Positions 56,500-64,000 of a stretch of 64,000 nucleotides of DNA are shown here, one piece after another. The notes beneath the pieces were generated by a model. The model worked only from the letters and a program-made list of their open reading frames with translations. It was not told the origin of the DNA and ran no database searches. How positions within the stretch are numbered: position 1 is the first letter of the stretch; each line of letters opens with the position of its first letter. Where the stretch lies: contig CAWICV010000013.1 of NCBI GenBank assembly GCA_963834705.1, positions 434,001 to 498,000 on the forward strand, read 5' to 3'. A program made the position numbers and the translations under genes. This DNA is from RYN-230 sp963834705 (lineage in GTDB: Bacteria > Actinomycetota > Actinomycetes > Streptosporangiales > Streptosporangiaceae).

Positions 56500-57414
56500 A
56501 TGACAGGAACCCAGCCGACCACCGCGGAGGCCCCGTTCGGCCGGATGCTGACCGCGATGATCACGCCGATGACAAGCGACGGCGCGGTGGACTACCCGGG
56601 CGCCGCCCGCCTGGCCACCTACCTCGTCGACGAGATGCGCAACGACGGCCTGGTGATCAGTGGGACCACTGGTGAGTCGCCGACCACCAGCAACGACGAG
56701 AAGGACCGGCTGCTGCGGGCGGTCATCGAGGCGGTCGGGGACCGGGCCGCGGTCGTCGCGGGCGTCGGCAGCTACGACACCGCGCACACCTGCGAACTGG
56801 CCCGGCAGGCCGAGCGGGCCGGGGCCGACGGGCTGCTGATCGTCACGCCGTACTACAACAAGCCGCCGCAGGCCGGGCTGGTGGCGCACTTCACCGCGGC
56901 CGCGGACAGCACCGGGCTGCCGGTGCTGCTGTATGACATCCCGGGCCGGACCGGCACGCCGATCCGCACCGAGACGCTGATCCAGCTGGCCCGGCACCCG
57001 CGCATCGCCGGGGTCAAGGACGCCAAGGGCGACCTGTTCGCCGGCTCGCAGGTGATGCAGGCCACCGGCCTGGTCTACTACAGCGGTGACGACACGCTGA
57101 ACCTGCCCTGGCTGTCGGTCGGCGCGGCCGGCTTCATCAGCGTGATCGGGCACGTGGCCGGGGACCGGCTGCACGACATGATCGGCAGTTACCTGGCCGG
57201 GCGGGTGGCCGAGGCCCGGCAGATCCACCAGGACCTGCTGCCGGTGACGGCCGGCATCATGACCCGCACCCAGGGCGCGATAGCCACCAAGGCGGCGCTC
57301 AACCTGCTCGGCCTGCCCGGCGGGACGCTGCGCGGCCCGCTCCTCGACATGACCCAGGCCGAGGTCGAGCAGCTGCGGACGGACCTGGTCGCTGGAGGCG
57401 TGAAGCTTAAGTGA
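56500..57414 (+). CDS. dapA: 4-hydroxy-tetrahydrodipicolinate synthase
   Basis: This 304-residue enzyme commits aspartate semialdehyde and pyruvate to lysine/diaminopimelate synthesis. It shows the active-site Tyr in LLYDIPGRTG, the Schiff-base Lys in IAGVKDAKGD and the GTTGESPT segment. It overlaps the RNase J gene by 4 bases, the conserved actinobacterial dapA-rnj unit. Confidence 0.95.
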   Translation: MTGTQPTTAEAPFGRMLTAMITPMTSDGAVDYPGAARLATYLVDEMRNDGLVISGTTGESPTTSNDEKDRLLRAVIEAVGDRAAVVAGVGSYDTAHTCELARQAERAGADGLLIVTPYYNKPPQAGLVAHFTAAADSTGLPVLLYDIPGRTGTPIRTETLIQLARHPRIAGVKDAKGDLFAGSQVMQATGLVYYSGDDTLNLPWLSVGAAGFISVIGHVAGDRLHDMIGSYLAGRVAEARQIHQDLLPVTAGIMTRTQGAIATKAALNLLGLPGGTLRGPLLDMTQAEVEQLRTDLVAGGVKLK

Positions 57415-59105
57415 GTTACCCGCACCCGGAGCTTGGCGCCCCGGCGCCACTCCCTACTGGCACGCTGCGCATCGTCGGCCTGGGCGGCCTCGGCGAAATC
57501 GGCCGGAACATGACCGTGTTCGAGTACGGCGGCCGCCTGCTGATCGTGGACTGCGGGGTGCTGTTCCCCGAGCCGGACCAGCCCGGGGTGGACCTGATCC
57601 TGCCCGATTTCAGCAGCCTGGAGGGCAGGCTGGACGATATCGAGGCGATGGTCCTGACCCACGCGCACGAGGACCACATCGGCGCGGTGCCCTACCTGCT
57701 CCGGCAGCGGCCGGACATCCCGCTGATCGGCTCGCGGCTCACCCTGGGCCTGATCCGCAGCAAGCTCACCGAGCACCGGATAAACCCGGTCACGGTGGAG
57801 GTCGCCGAAGGCGAGCGGCAGGCGTTCGGCCCGTTCGGGCTAGAGTTCTTCGCCGTCAACCACTCGATCCCGGACGCGCTCGCGGTGGCCATCACCACCC
57901 CGGCCGGGGTGGTGCTGCACACCGGCGACTTCAAGATGGACCAGCTGCCGCTGGACGGCCGGCTGACCGACCTGGGCGGTTTCGCCCGGCTCGGCGCCGA
58001 GGGCGTCAACCTGCTGATGGCCGACTCCACCAACGCCGAGGTGCCGGGCTTCGTGACCAGCGAGCGGGACATCTCGCCGGTGCTCAACGAGATGTTCGCC
58101 GAGACCCAGCAGCGGATCATCGTGGCCTGCTTCGCCTCACACGTGCACCGGGTGCAGCAGGTGCTGGACGCGGCCGCCGCGCACGGCCGCAAGGTGGCGT
58201 TCGTCGGCCGGTCGATGGTGCGCAACATGGGTGTCGCGCGTGACCTGGGCTACCTGCGGGTGCCCTCGGTCCGCGGCGGCCTGCTGGTCAACCCGCGGGA
58301 GGCGGAAGGCCTGCCGCCCGGCGAGGTGGTGCTGGTCAGCACCGGCTCGCAGGGCGAGCCGATGTCCGCGCTGTCCCGGATGGCGGGCCGGGATCATCCG
58401 ATCCGGATTGCCGCCGGCGACACGGTCATCCTGGCCTCCTCGCTGATCCCGGGCAACGAGTCGGCGGTGTACCGGGTGATCAACGAGCTGACCCGGTGGG
58501 GCGCCCGGGTGGTGCACAAGGGCAACGCGCTGGTGCACGTGTCCGGGCACGCCCCCGCGGGTGAGCTGCTCTACGTGCTGAACCTGGTCCGGCCGCGGAA
58601 CTTCATGCCGGTGCACGGGGAGTGGCGGCATCTGCGGGCGCACGCCCGGCTGGCCGAGCTGACCGGGATCAGCGACCGGAACATCGTGATCGCCGAGGAC
58701 GGCGTGGTGGTCGACCTGGCCGGCGGCCACGCGTCGGTGGCCGGCAAGGTGCCGTGCGGCTACATCTACGTGGACGGGCTGTCCGTCGGCGAGGTCACCG
58801 AGACGTCGCTGAAGGACCGCCGGATCCTGGGCGAGGAAGGCTTCGTGTCCGTGGTGATCGTGGTCAACTCGACCAGCGGCAAGCTGGTGGCGGGCCCGGA
58901 GATCCACGCCCGCGGCTCAGGCATCGACGACACCTCGTTCGAGGAGGTGCGGCCGCGGGTCGAGGAGGCCCTGGTCCGCGCCGCGGCCGACGGGATCAAC
59001 GACGCCCACCAGCTCGGCCAGCTGGTCCGGCGCACGGTGGGCCGCTGGGTGAACGAGAGCTACCGGCGGCGGCCCATGATCATCCCCGTGGTGATCGAGG
59101 TGTAG
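57411..59105 (+). CDS. rnj: Ribonuclease J
   Basis: This is a 564-residue metallo-beta-lactamase/beta-CASP ribonuclease for mRNA decay and rRNA maturation. It has the zinc motif LTHAHEDHIGAVPYL, GDFKMDQ, MADSTNAE, ARVVHKGNALVHVSGHAPAG and FMPVHGEWRHLRAHA. GTG 57411 overlaps the dapA stop. The gene ends one base before the convergent HD gene begins. Confidence 0.95.
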   Translation: MSYPHPELGAPAPLPTGTLRIVGLGGLGEIGRNMTVFEYGGRLLIVDCGVLFPEPDQPGVDLILPDFSSLEGRLDDIEAMVLTHAHEDHIGAVPYLLRQRPDIPLIGSRLTLGLIRSKLTEHRINPVTVEVAEGERQAFGPFGLEFFAVNHSIPDALAVAITTPAGVVLHTGDFKMDQLPLDGRLTDLGGFARLGAEGVNLLMADSTNAEVPGFVTSERDISPVLNEMFAETQQRIIVACFASHVHRVQQVLDAAAAHGRKVAFVGRSMVRNMGVARDLGYLRVPSVRGGLLVNPREAEGLPPGEVVLVSTGSQGEPMSALSRMAGRDHPIRIAAGDTVILASSLIPGNESAVYRVINELTRWGARVVHKGNALVHVSGHAPAGELLYVLNLVRPRNFMPVHGEWRHLRAHARLAELTGISDRNIVIAEDGVVVDLAGGHASVAGKVPCGYIYVDGLSVGEVTETSLKDRRILGEEGFVSVVIVVNSTSGKLVAGPEIHARGSGIDDTSFEEVRPRVEEALVRAAADGINDAHQLGQLVRRTVGRWVNESYRRRPMIIPVVIEV

Positions 59106-59672
59106 CTAGCGGGCACGCTGCAGGACCAGCTGGCGGAGCAGCGGCTGGTAGTAGCCGAACGCCGGGACCCTGGTGTGCGGGTCCCTGGCCGCGTCGTCCC
59201 AGCGGCGCAGCCGCAGCGCGGCGGTGCACCAGCGGCTGCCCTCGAATCCGGCCGTCTCCACCGGGTTCATCGGGCCGCCCTGCATCCGCAGCGTGTGCAC
59301 CGAGGCGTCGGACAGCGAGCCGAAGTAGCCTGGTTCCACCGTGCACAGATACCGTTTCGCCGCCACGTGCAGCCGGACCGGCTCGGTCACCCCGGGCCCG
59401 AACCACTGGGCCAGCCAGTCCGCCCCCGCGTCGCTGTGCCGGCTGTCCCGCGCCCCGCTCATCAGCTCGTGGCCGGGTACCGCCCCGGTGAAGTGCCCCA
59501 CGTCGTGCAGCAGGCCCGCCGCCACCAGTTCCGGCCCGGCGCCGGCGCCTTCGCCCAGCGCCGCGGCCTGCAGCATGTGCGCGGCCTGGCTCACCGGCTC
59601 GCCGGGATATTCGCGGGCCCCTTCGGTGGCGAAGAGGTCCGCGATGACCCGCACCGGGTCAGCAGATGTCAT
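59106..59672 (-). CDS. HD-domain protein, PhnZ-like mixed-valent oxygenase family
   Basis: This 188-residue protein has metal ligands in QAAHMLQAA, LLHDVGHF, SRHSDAGADWL and RLHVAAKRYL. This is the HD pattern of the PhnZ/TmpB-type (phosphonate-associated HDIG) di-iron oxygenases. No phosphonate gene is nearby, so the substrate is open. It inserts between rnj and ftsK, which are usually adjacent. Confidence 0.72.
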   Translation of the reverse strand: MTSADPVRVIADLFATEGAREYPGEPVSQAAHMLQAAALGEGAGAGPELVAAGLLHDVGHFTGAVPGHELMSGARDSRHSDAGADWLAQWFGPGVTEPVRLHVAAKRYLCTVEPGYFGSLSDASVHTLRMQGGPMNPVETAGFEGSRWCTAALRLRRWDDAARDPHTRVPAFGYYQPLLRQLVLQRAR

Positions 59673-59898
59673 GACCGGTCCCTTCTCCGCCCATGATCAA
59701 CATGACCGGGTTTTCTACAGGGTGGCGCGCCGGACGGCGGCTGCCAATGGGAACGGCCGAGTATTCGCGGACCCGCCAGACCGGCGATAGCCGCTGTTCA
59801 CCAGACCCGCCCGGCGGACCGGGCAGCACCGCGACACGCCCTACGCTTCCGGCGGACGGTCCTGGGATGCGGGGGACTGGCTGAGTACGTTGGGCATC

Positions 59899-62800
59899 AT
59901 GGCTACTCGTGTCCCTAAGGACACCACCCAGCCGAGGGTCGGCGCCCCAGCCCGCCCGGCGCGGCCGGCTGCCGGTCAGGGTCGTTCCACCGCAGGTCAG
60001 AGTCGCCCGGCGCGTCCTTCCGGCAACGGCGGGCGGGTGCGCAGTGAGAACCCCATGCCCGCCCGGACCAGTTCCGGCCGGACTGCGCAGCGCAGGCCCA
60101 GCCCGGGCCGCACCGGTTCGGGCAAGTCCGGTAACACGAAAAAAAGGCGCCGCCCGGCCAGTAACGGCCGCCGCCGGGGCCGGCCCGCCGCGCAGCCGAA
60201 GACGGCTGACCCGATCCTGATCTTGTTCGGCTGGCTGGGCAGCCTGATCGCTGGCGTGTGGATGGTCGCCGCGCACGCGGTCGGCGGCGCGGCCCGGGCG
60301 TTCGGCAACCACGCCCGGGACATGGACCCGCTGCACCGCCGGGACGGGGTCGGCCTGGCCTACCTGGCCGGCGCCATCGTGGTCGCCGCGGCCACCTGGT
60401 TCCGGATGGACAACCTGATCGGCCGGGTCCTGTCCAACGTGATCCGCGGCCTGTCCGGCTCGGCGGCCTGGCTGCTGCCCATCCTGCTCGGCCTGCTCGC
60501 CTGGCGCTACCTGAGGCATCCGGAGCGGAACGCGCAGACCGGGCGGATGGTGATCGGCTGGACCGCGTTCATGCTCGGGGCGCTCGGCCTGATCCACATC
60601 GCGGCGGGCACCCCGCACCCGAGCGCCGGCGCCATCGCCATGCGCTCCGGCGGCGGGCTGATCGGGTTCGCCGTCTCCGCGCCGCTGGTGGCCGCGATCA
60701 CCCCGTGGGCGGCCGCCCCGCTGCTCGCCCTGGTCAGCGGGTTCGGGCTGCTGGTCATCACCGGCACACCGCTGCACCGGGTGCCGGACCGGCTGAACGA
60801 GCTGCGCGCCTTTACCCTGCGCCCGGAGCCGGGCATGGACGAGGCGGCCGGGGCCGGGGACGCGGTCGGCGGCCTGACCCGGCCGCTGACCAGGGGCCGG
60901 AAACGGCCGCAGGCCATCGAGGCAGGGGACCATCACCGGCCCTACGACACCCCCATCGTGGCCGACGGGCCGGGCGGCCGGCCGCGCCGTGGCGGTGCCG
61001 GGACCAAGCCGGAGGAGGACGGCGCCGAGCCGGCCGCGGACCAGGACGAGCCGCTGCTGGAGGCGCTGGGCTTCGGGCCGTCGGCCGACGCCGCCCCGGC
61101 CGTGGGCCCGGGCGGGCCGGCCACCCCGGCGCCCCCACCGGCCGGGGCTCCGGCCGGTCACGGCAGGCCGGGCGAGCAGCTCACCCTGGCTGGGTCGGCC
61201 GAGTCGAGCTACGTGCTGCCGCCGGTGGCGCTGCTCAAGCCGGGCACCGCGCCCAAGACGCGGACGCAGGCCAATGACCGGGTGGTGAACGCGCTGACCG
61301 AGGTGCTGGAACAGTTCGAGGTAGATGCCCGGGTAACCGGGTTCAAGCGCGGGCCGACGGTGACCCGGTATGAGATCGAGCTGGGCCCGGCGGTCAAGGT
61401 CGAGCGGGTGACCCAGCTGACCAAGAACATCGCGTACGCGGTGAAGAGCGCGGATGTGCGGATCATCTCGCCGATCCCGGGCAAGTCGGCGATCGGGGTG
61501 GAGATCCCCAACGCGGACAAGGAGATCGTCAGCCTGGGCGACGTGCTGCGCTCGCCGGCCGCGGTCAACGACCACCACCCGATGGTGGTCGGCCTGGGCA
61601 AGGACGTCGAGGGCCGCACCGTGGTGGCCAACCTGGCCAAGATGCCGCACATGCTGATCGCGGGCGCGACCGGCGCCGGAAAGGCTCTGGCCCTCGGCAC
61701 GCCCCTCCCCACGCCCGGCGGCTGGACCACGATGGGCGATGTCCGGGTAGGCGATCAGGTCTTTGACGACCGCGGTCAGCCGTGCACAGTGGTAGCGGCA
61801 ACCCCAGTCATGCATGGCCGTCCCTGCTACGAGGTCGAGTTTTCTGACGGCACGGTGATCGTGGCTGACGCCGAGCACCTATGGCAGACGGAGTCGGTGG
61901 CGGGGCGCCAGCAGCACACTCGACCAGCGCGCGGGAGACCGTACTGGCCGTCGGCCGATGTCACCCGCGTTACCCAGCGAGCGACCGAGGTGCTGAGTGA
62001 GCCAGACCGGCTGACCGGGACTGCTGAAGTGCTGGCCGAGGTCGGCAGTCAGTTCCGCAACGTGCTGTACCGGGTTGTCAACGGCCTGCCCAAGGAAGGC
62101 CGGGCCGTCCGGCCAACCTATCGCCGGGGCGGACGTCAAGTCGGGTTCTGGGCTCAAGCTTACTCGCGGCACCTGGTCTACAAGGCGCTCGCGGAACGGG
62201 TCAGTGCCGCCGTCGGAAGTGGCCGGGTACGGCACGCCGACACTGAGCCGGTTACGACCCGGCGGCTAGCCGAGTCGCTGCGTCATCGAGGGCGGCTGAA
62301 TCACTCGGTCACGGCAAGCGGGCCGCTGCAGTACCCCGAGCGGGACCTGCCGGTAGCGCCGTACACCTTTGGCTGCTGGCTCGGCGACGGGGCGACTATG
62401 AGCGCTGGCTTCACCTGCGCCGACGAGGAAATCCTGAACCACATCCGTGCGGACGGGTATGTCGTCAGCCACCATGCCAGCACCCGGATGCAGTACACGA
62501 TCTCGAACCGGCCTGTGCGCACCCGGCGTATCGCCAAGGCGCTTGAGCTAGCGGAGCAAGGCATGAGCGTTGCTCAGGCCGCTCGCCACTGCGGTGTTGG
62601 GCTTTCTGCTGTGCTCCAGGCGGCGGGAGGCCGGTTCCCGCCGGGCCGCAGGGGTGCTGCTGGCCCATCCTCGCCTGCACTGGACCGTTACCAGACGCTT
62701 CGTGAGATATTCCGGGAGGTTGGAGCCAAGCACATTCCCGACGCGTACCTGCATGCTTCAGTCCCACAGCGCCGTGCTCTGCTCGCCGGGCTGCTCGACA

Positions 62801-64000
62801 CCGACGGCTACTGCAGCCCCGGCGGAACGGTTGAGTTCACCGCCACCAACCGTGATCTTGCGCACGGCGTACTGGAGCTGGTGCTGGGCCTGGGGTACAA
62901 GGCCACGCTCCGCACTAAGCCCTGCGAGGGTCGGCGGGAGGAGACATCGACTGTTTTCACCGTCGGCTTCACCCCGCACGAACCGGTGTTCTGGCTCGGC
63001 CGGAAGCTGGCCCGGCAGCGCTCAGTCAACCGGTCCAGCCCAGCACGGCGGCGCTACATAGTGGATGTGCGGCCGGTCGAGTCCGTACCGGTTCGGTGCA
63101 TTCAGGTTGACAGCCCTAGCCGCCTCTACCTGGCCAGCCGCTCCTGCATCCCCACACACAACTCGACCTGCATCAACGGGCTGGTCACCTCGGTTTTGCT
63201 GCGCGCGGCGCCGGAATACGTGCGGATGGTCCTGGTCGATCCCAAACGAGTGGAACTCGCGATTTACCAGGGCATACCGCACCTTATTACGCCGATCATC
63301 ACGAACCCGAAGAAGGCGGCCGAGGCGCTGCAGTGGGTGGTCGGCGAAATGGACCGCCGTTATGACGACCTGGCCGCGTTCGGTTTCCGGCATATCGACG
63401 ACTTCAACAAGGCGGTGCGGGCGGGCAAGCTGACCGCGCCGCCTGGCAGCGAGCGGGTGTTCACCGCCTACCCGTACCTGCTGGTGATCGTGGATGAGCT
63501 GGCCGACCTGATGATGATCGCGCCGCGCGACGTCGAGGACGCCGTGGTGCGGATCACCCAGCTGGCCCGGGCGGCCGGGATCCACCTGGTGCTGGCCACC
63601 CAGCGGCCCAGCGTGGACGTAGTGACCGGCCTGATCAAGGCCAACGTGCCGTCCCGGCTGGCGTTCGCCACCTCCAGCCTCACCGACAGCCGGGTCATCC
63701 TGGACCAGCCCGGCGCGGAGAAGCTGGTCGGCCAGGGCGACTGCCTGTTCCTGCCGATGGGCGCGAGCAAGCCGATGCGGCTGCAGAACGCGTTCGTCAC
63801 CGAGAAAGAGATCCGCGAGGTCGTCAGGCACTGCAAGGAGCAGGAGCAGCCCATCTACCGGGACGACGTGGCCGCCCCGGAAGGGGCCAAGCGGGAGATC
63901 GACGCCGATATCGGCGACGACCTCGAATTGTTGCTGCAAGCTGCTGAGCTGGTAATCCGTACCCAATTCGGGTCCACCTCGATGCTGCAGCGCAAGCTGC
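59899..64000 (+). CDS. ftsK: DNA translocase FtsK with intein in Walker A, 3' end off window
   Basis: The frame is open from ATG 59899 to the window end. A basic Pro/Arg/Ser-rich N-terminus (about 100 residues) precedes several membrane helices (about residues 103-310), an acidic linker, and the motor. The motor has alpha domain TRYEIELGPAVKVERV, Walker A GATGAGK then S after the intein, and Walker B YLLVIVDELADLM. FtsK pumps chromosomal DNA at the septum. An intein of 493 residues (596-1088) separates K595 from S1089, so an active motor requires protein splicing. Helicase-side motifs such as LVLATQRPSVDVVTGLIKAN are intact. Confidence 0.93.
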   Translation, partial: MATRVPKDTTQPRVGAPARPARPAAGQGRSTAGQSRPARPSGNGGRVRSENPMPARTSSGRTAQRRPSPGRTGSGKSGNTKKRRRPASNGRRRGRPAAQPKTADPILILFGWLGSLIAGVWMVAAHAVGGAARAFGNHARDMDPLHRRDGVGLAYLAGAIVVAAATWFRMDNLIGRVLSNVIRGLSGSAAWLLPILLGLLAWRYLRHPERNAQTGRMVIGWTAFMLGALGLIHIAAGTPHPSAGAIAMRSGGGLIGFAVSAPLVAAITPWAAAPLLALVSGFGLLVITGTPLHRVPDRLNELRAFTLRPEPGMDEAAGAGDAVGGLTRPLTRGRKRPQAIEAGDHHRPYDTPIVADGPGGRPRRGGAGTKPEEDGAEPAADQDEPLLEALGFGPSADAAPAVGPGGPATPAPPPAGAPAGHGRPGEQLTLAGSAESSYVLPPVALLKPGTAPKTRTQANDRVVNALTEVLEQFEVDARVTGFKRGPTVTRYEIELGPAVKVERVTQLTKNIAYAVKSADVRIISPIPGKSAIGVEIPNADKEIVSLGDVLRSPAAVNDHHPMVVGLGKDVEGRTVVANLAKMPHMLIAGATGAGKALALGTPLPTPGGWTTMGDVRVGDQVFDDRGQPCTVVAATPVMHGRPCYEVEFSDGTVIVADAEHLWQTESVAGRQQHTRPARGRPYWPSADVTRVTQRATEVLSEPDRLTGTAEVLAEVGSQFRNVLYRVVNGLPKEGRAVRPTYRRGGRQVGFWAQAYSRHLVYKALAERVSAAVGSGRVRHADTEPVTTRRLAESLRHRGRLNHSVTASGPLQYPERDLPVAPYTFGCWLGDGATMSAGFTCADEEILNHIRADGYVVSHHASTRMQYTISNRPVRTRRIAKALELAEQGMSVAQAARHCGVGLSAVLQAAGGRFPPGRRGAAGPSSPALDRYQTLREIFREVGAKHIPDAYLHASVPQRRALLAGLLDTDGYCSPGGTVEFTATNRDLAHGVLELVLGLGYKATLRTKPCEGRREETSTVFTVGFTPHEPVFWLGRKLARQRSVNRSSPARRRYIVDVRPVESVPVRCIQVDSPSRLYLASRSCIPTHNSTCINGLVTSVLLRAAPEYVRMVLVDPKRVELAIYQGIPHLITPIITNPKKAAEALQWVVGEMDRRYDDLAAFGFRHIDDFNKAVRAGKLTAPPGSERVFTAYPYLLVIVDELADLMMIAPRDVEDAVVRITQLARAAGIHLVLATQRPSVDVVTGLIKANVPSRLAFATSSLTDSRVILDQPGAEKLVGQGDCLFLPMGASKPMRLQNAFVTEKEIREVVRHCKEQEQPIYRDDVAAPEGAKREIDADIGDDLELLLQAAELVIRTQFGSTSMLQRKL
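61684..63162 (+). other. Class 3-type intein with LAGLIDADG endonuclease in FtsK
   Basis: The 493-residue insert starts with Ala (ALALGTPLPTPGGWTTMGDV), so it has no N-terminal Cys/Ser nucleophile. Block B reads VADAEHLWQT (H65, W67), block F VRCIQVDSPSRLYLAS (C472) and block G CIPTHN (T491, H492, N493), followed by Ser+1 of the extein. Trp-Cys-Thr is the diagnostic triad of class 3 inteins, which splice through the block-F Cys. Endonuclease motifs FGCWLGDGA (about 229) and LLAGLLDTDG (about 366-375) are present, with an HTH-like segment between them. Confidence 0.88.

Noticed and set aside
59659..61878. 739-codon minus-strand ORF opposite ftsK
   Set aside because: The plus strand holds clear FtsK domains throughout; this ORF has shadow-like composition and no recognisable family.

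Overview
The window is a piece of a high-GC actinomycete chromosome. It is very GC-rich, rich in GTG starts, and has dapA-rnj-ftsK in the usual actinobacterial order, DnaE2 under a TCGAAC-type LexA box, a tRNA-associated integrative element with RepSA/Xis/Int, and group II truncated haemoglobin. The species cannot be named from the sequence.

Region 1 (1-11.7 kb) is the right-hand part of an actinomycete integrative and conjugative element (AICE) lodged against the 3' end of tRNA-Arg(TCT). It carries an AT-richer type I restriction gene (hsdR), a decayed XRE/TPR regulator, a Pra-like protein, an unusual purine-rich 0.6-kb patch, a membrane protein, a TraSA/FtsK-like translocase, an RRQRL zinc protein, a DUF932-like gene, a MazG-like protein, RepSA, Xis and Int. 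RepSA and Xis are open. Int, TraSA, DUF932, the regulator and hsdR all carry frameshifts, so the element looks immobile as read. Its left end is outside the window.

Region 2 (11.6-24.5 kb) is scarred chromosome. A 150-bp block containing tRNA-Arg is repeated on both sides of a truncated IS5-type transposase. It is followed by a heavily deleted cobQ, an N-terminally short YidC, an editing-less AlaRS paralogue behind an alanine-rich leader peptide, glyA, three 55-bp repeats, an MFS pump, and an arsR gene interrupted by an IS481 remnant. Next come an HTH/Clp-N pair with twin operators, an SDR remnant with a DUF6640-like protein, an ArsR regulator, a frameshifted expansin-like gene facing a TetR regulator, and TspO.

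Region 3 (25-59 kb) is mostly clean core and accessory chromosome: SOS-regulated DUF6504-dnaE2; DinB-like; a 7-bladed lectin-like propeller with an in-frame UGA; GtrA and GT2; cobH, cysG/cobA and two dynamin-like GTPases; an HtrA-like protease; an SSB paralogue; a broken GGDEF gene; ettA; globin; MscS; an XRE/TPR regulator; a prolyl oligopeptidase; an HNH nuclease; and a btuFCD-type importer behind a cobalamin riboswitch. A di-iron protein, DUF6220, dapA, rnj and a PhnZ-like HD protein complete it. cobQ decay, an apparently catalytic-His-less CobH and riboswitch-controlled uptake suggest reliance on imported corrinoid.

Region 4 (59.9-64 kb) is ftsK, open to the window end. Its Walker A lysine-serine junction is split by a 493-residue intein with the hallmarks of class 3 (Ala1, block-B Trp, block-F Cys, block-G Thr) and an embedded LAGLIDADG endonuclease. 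This and the AlaRS leader region are the most interesting items.
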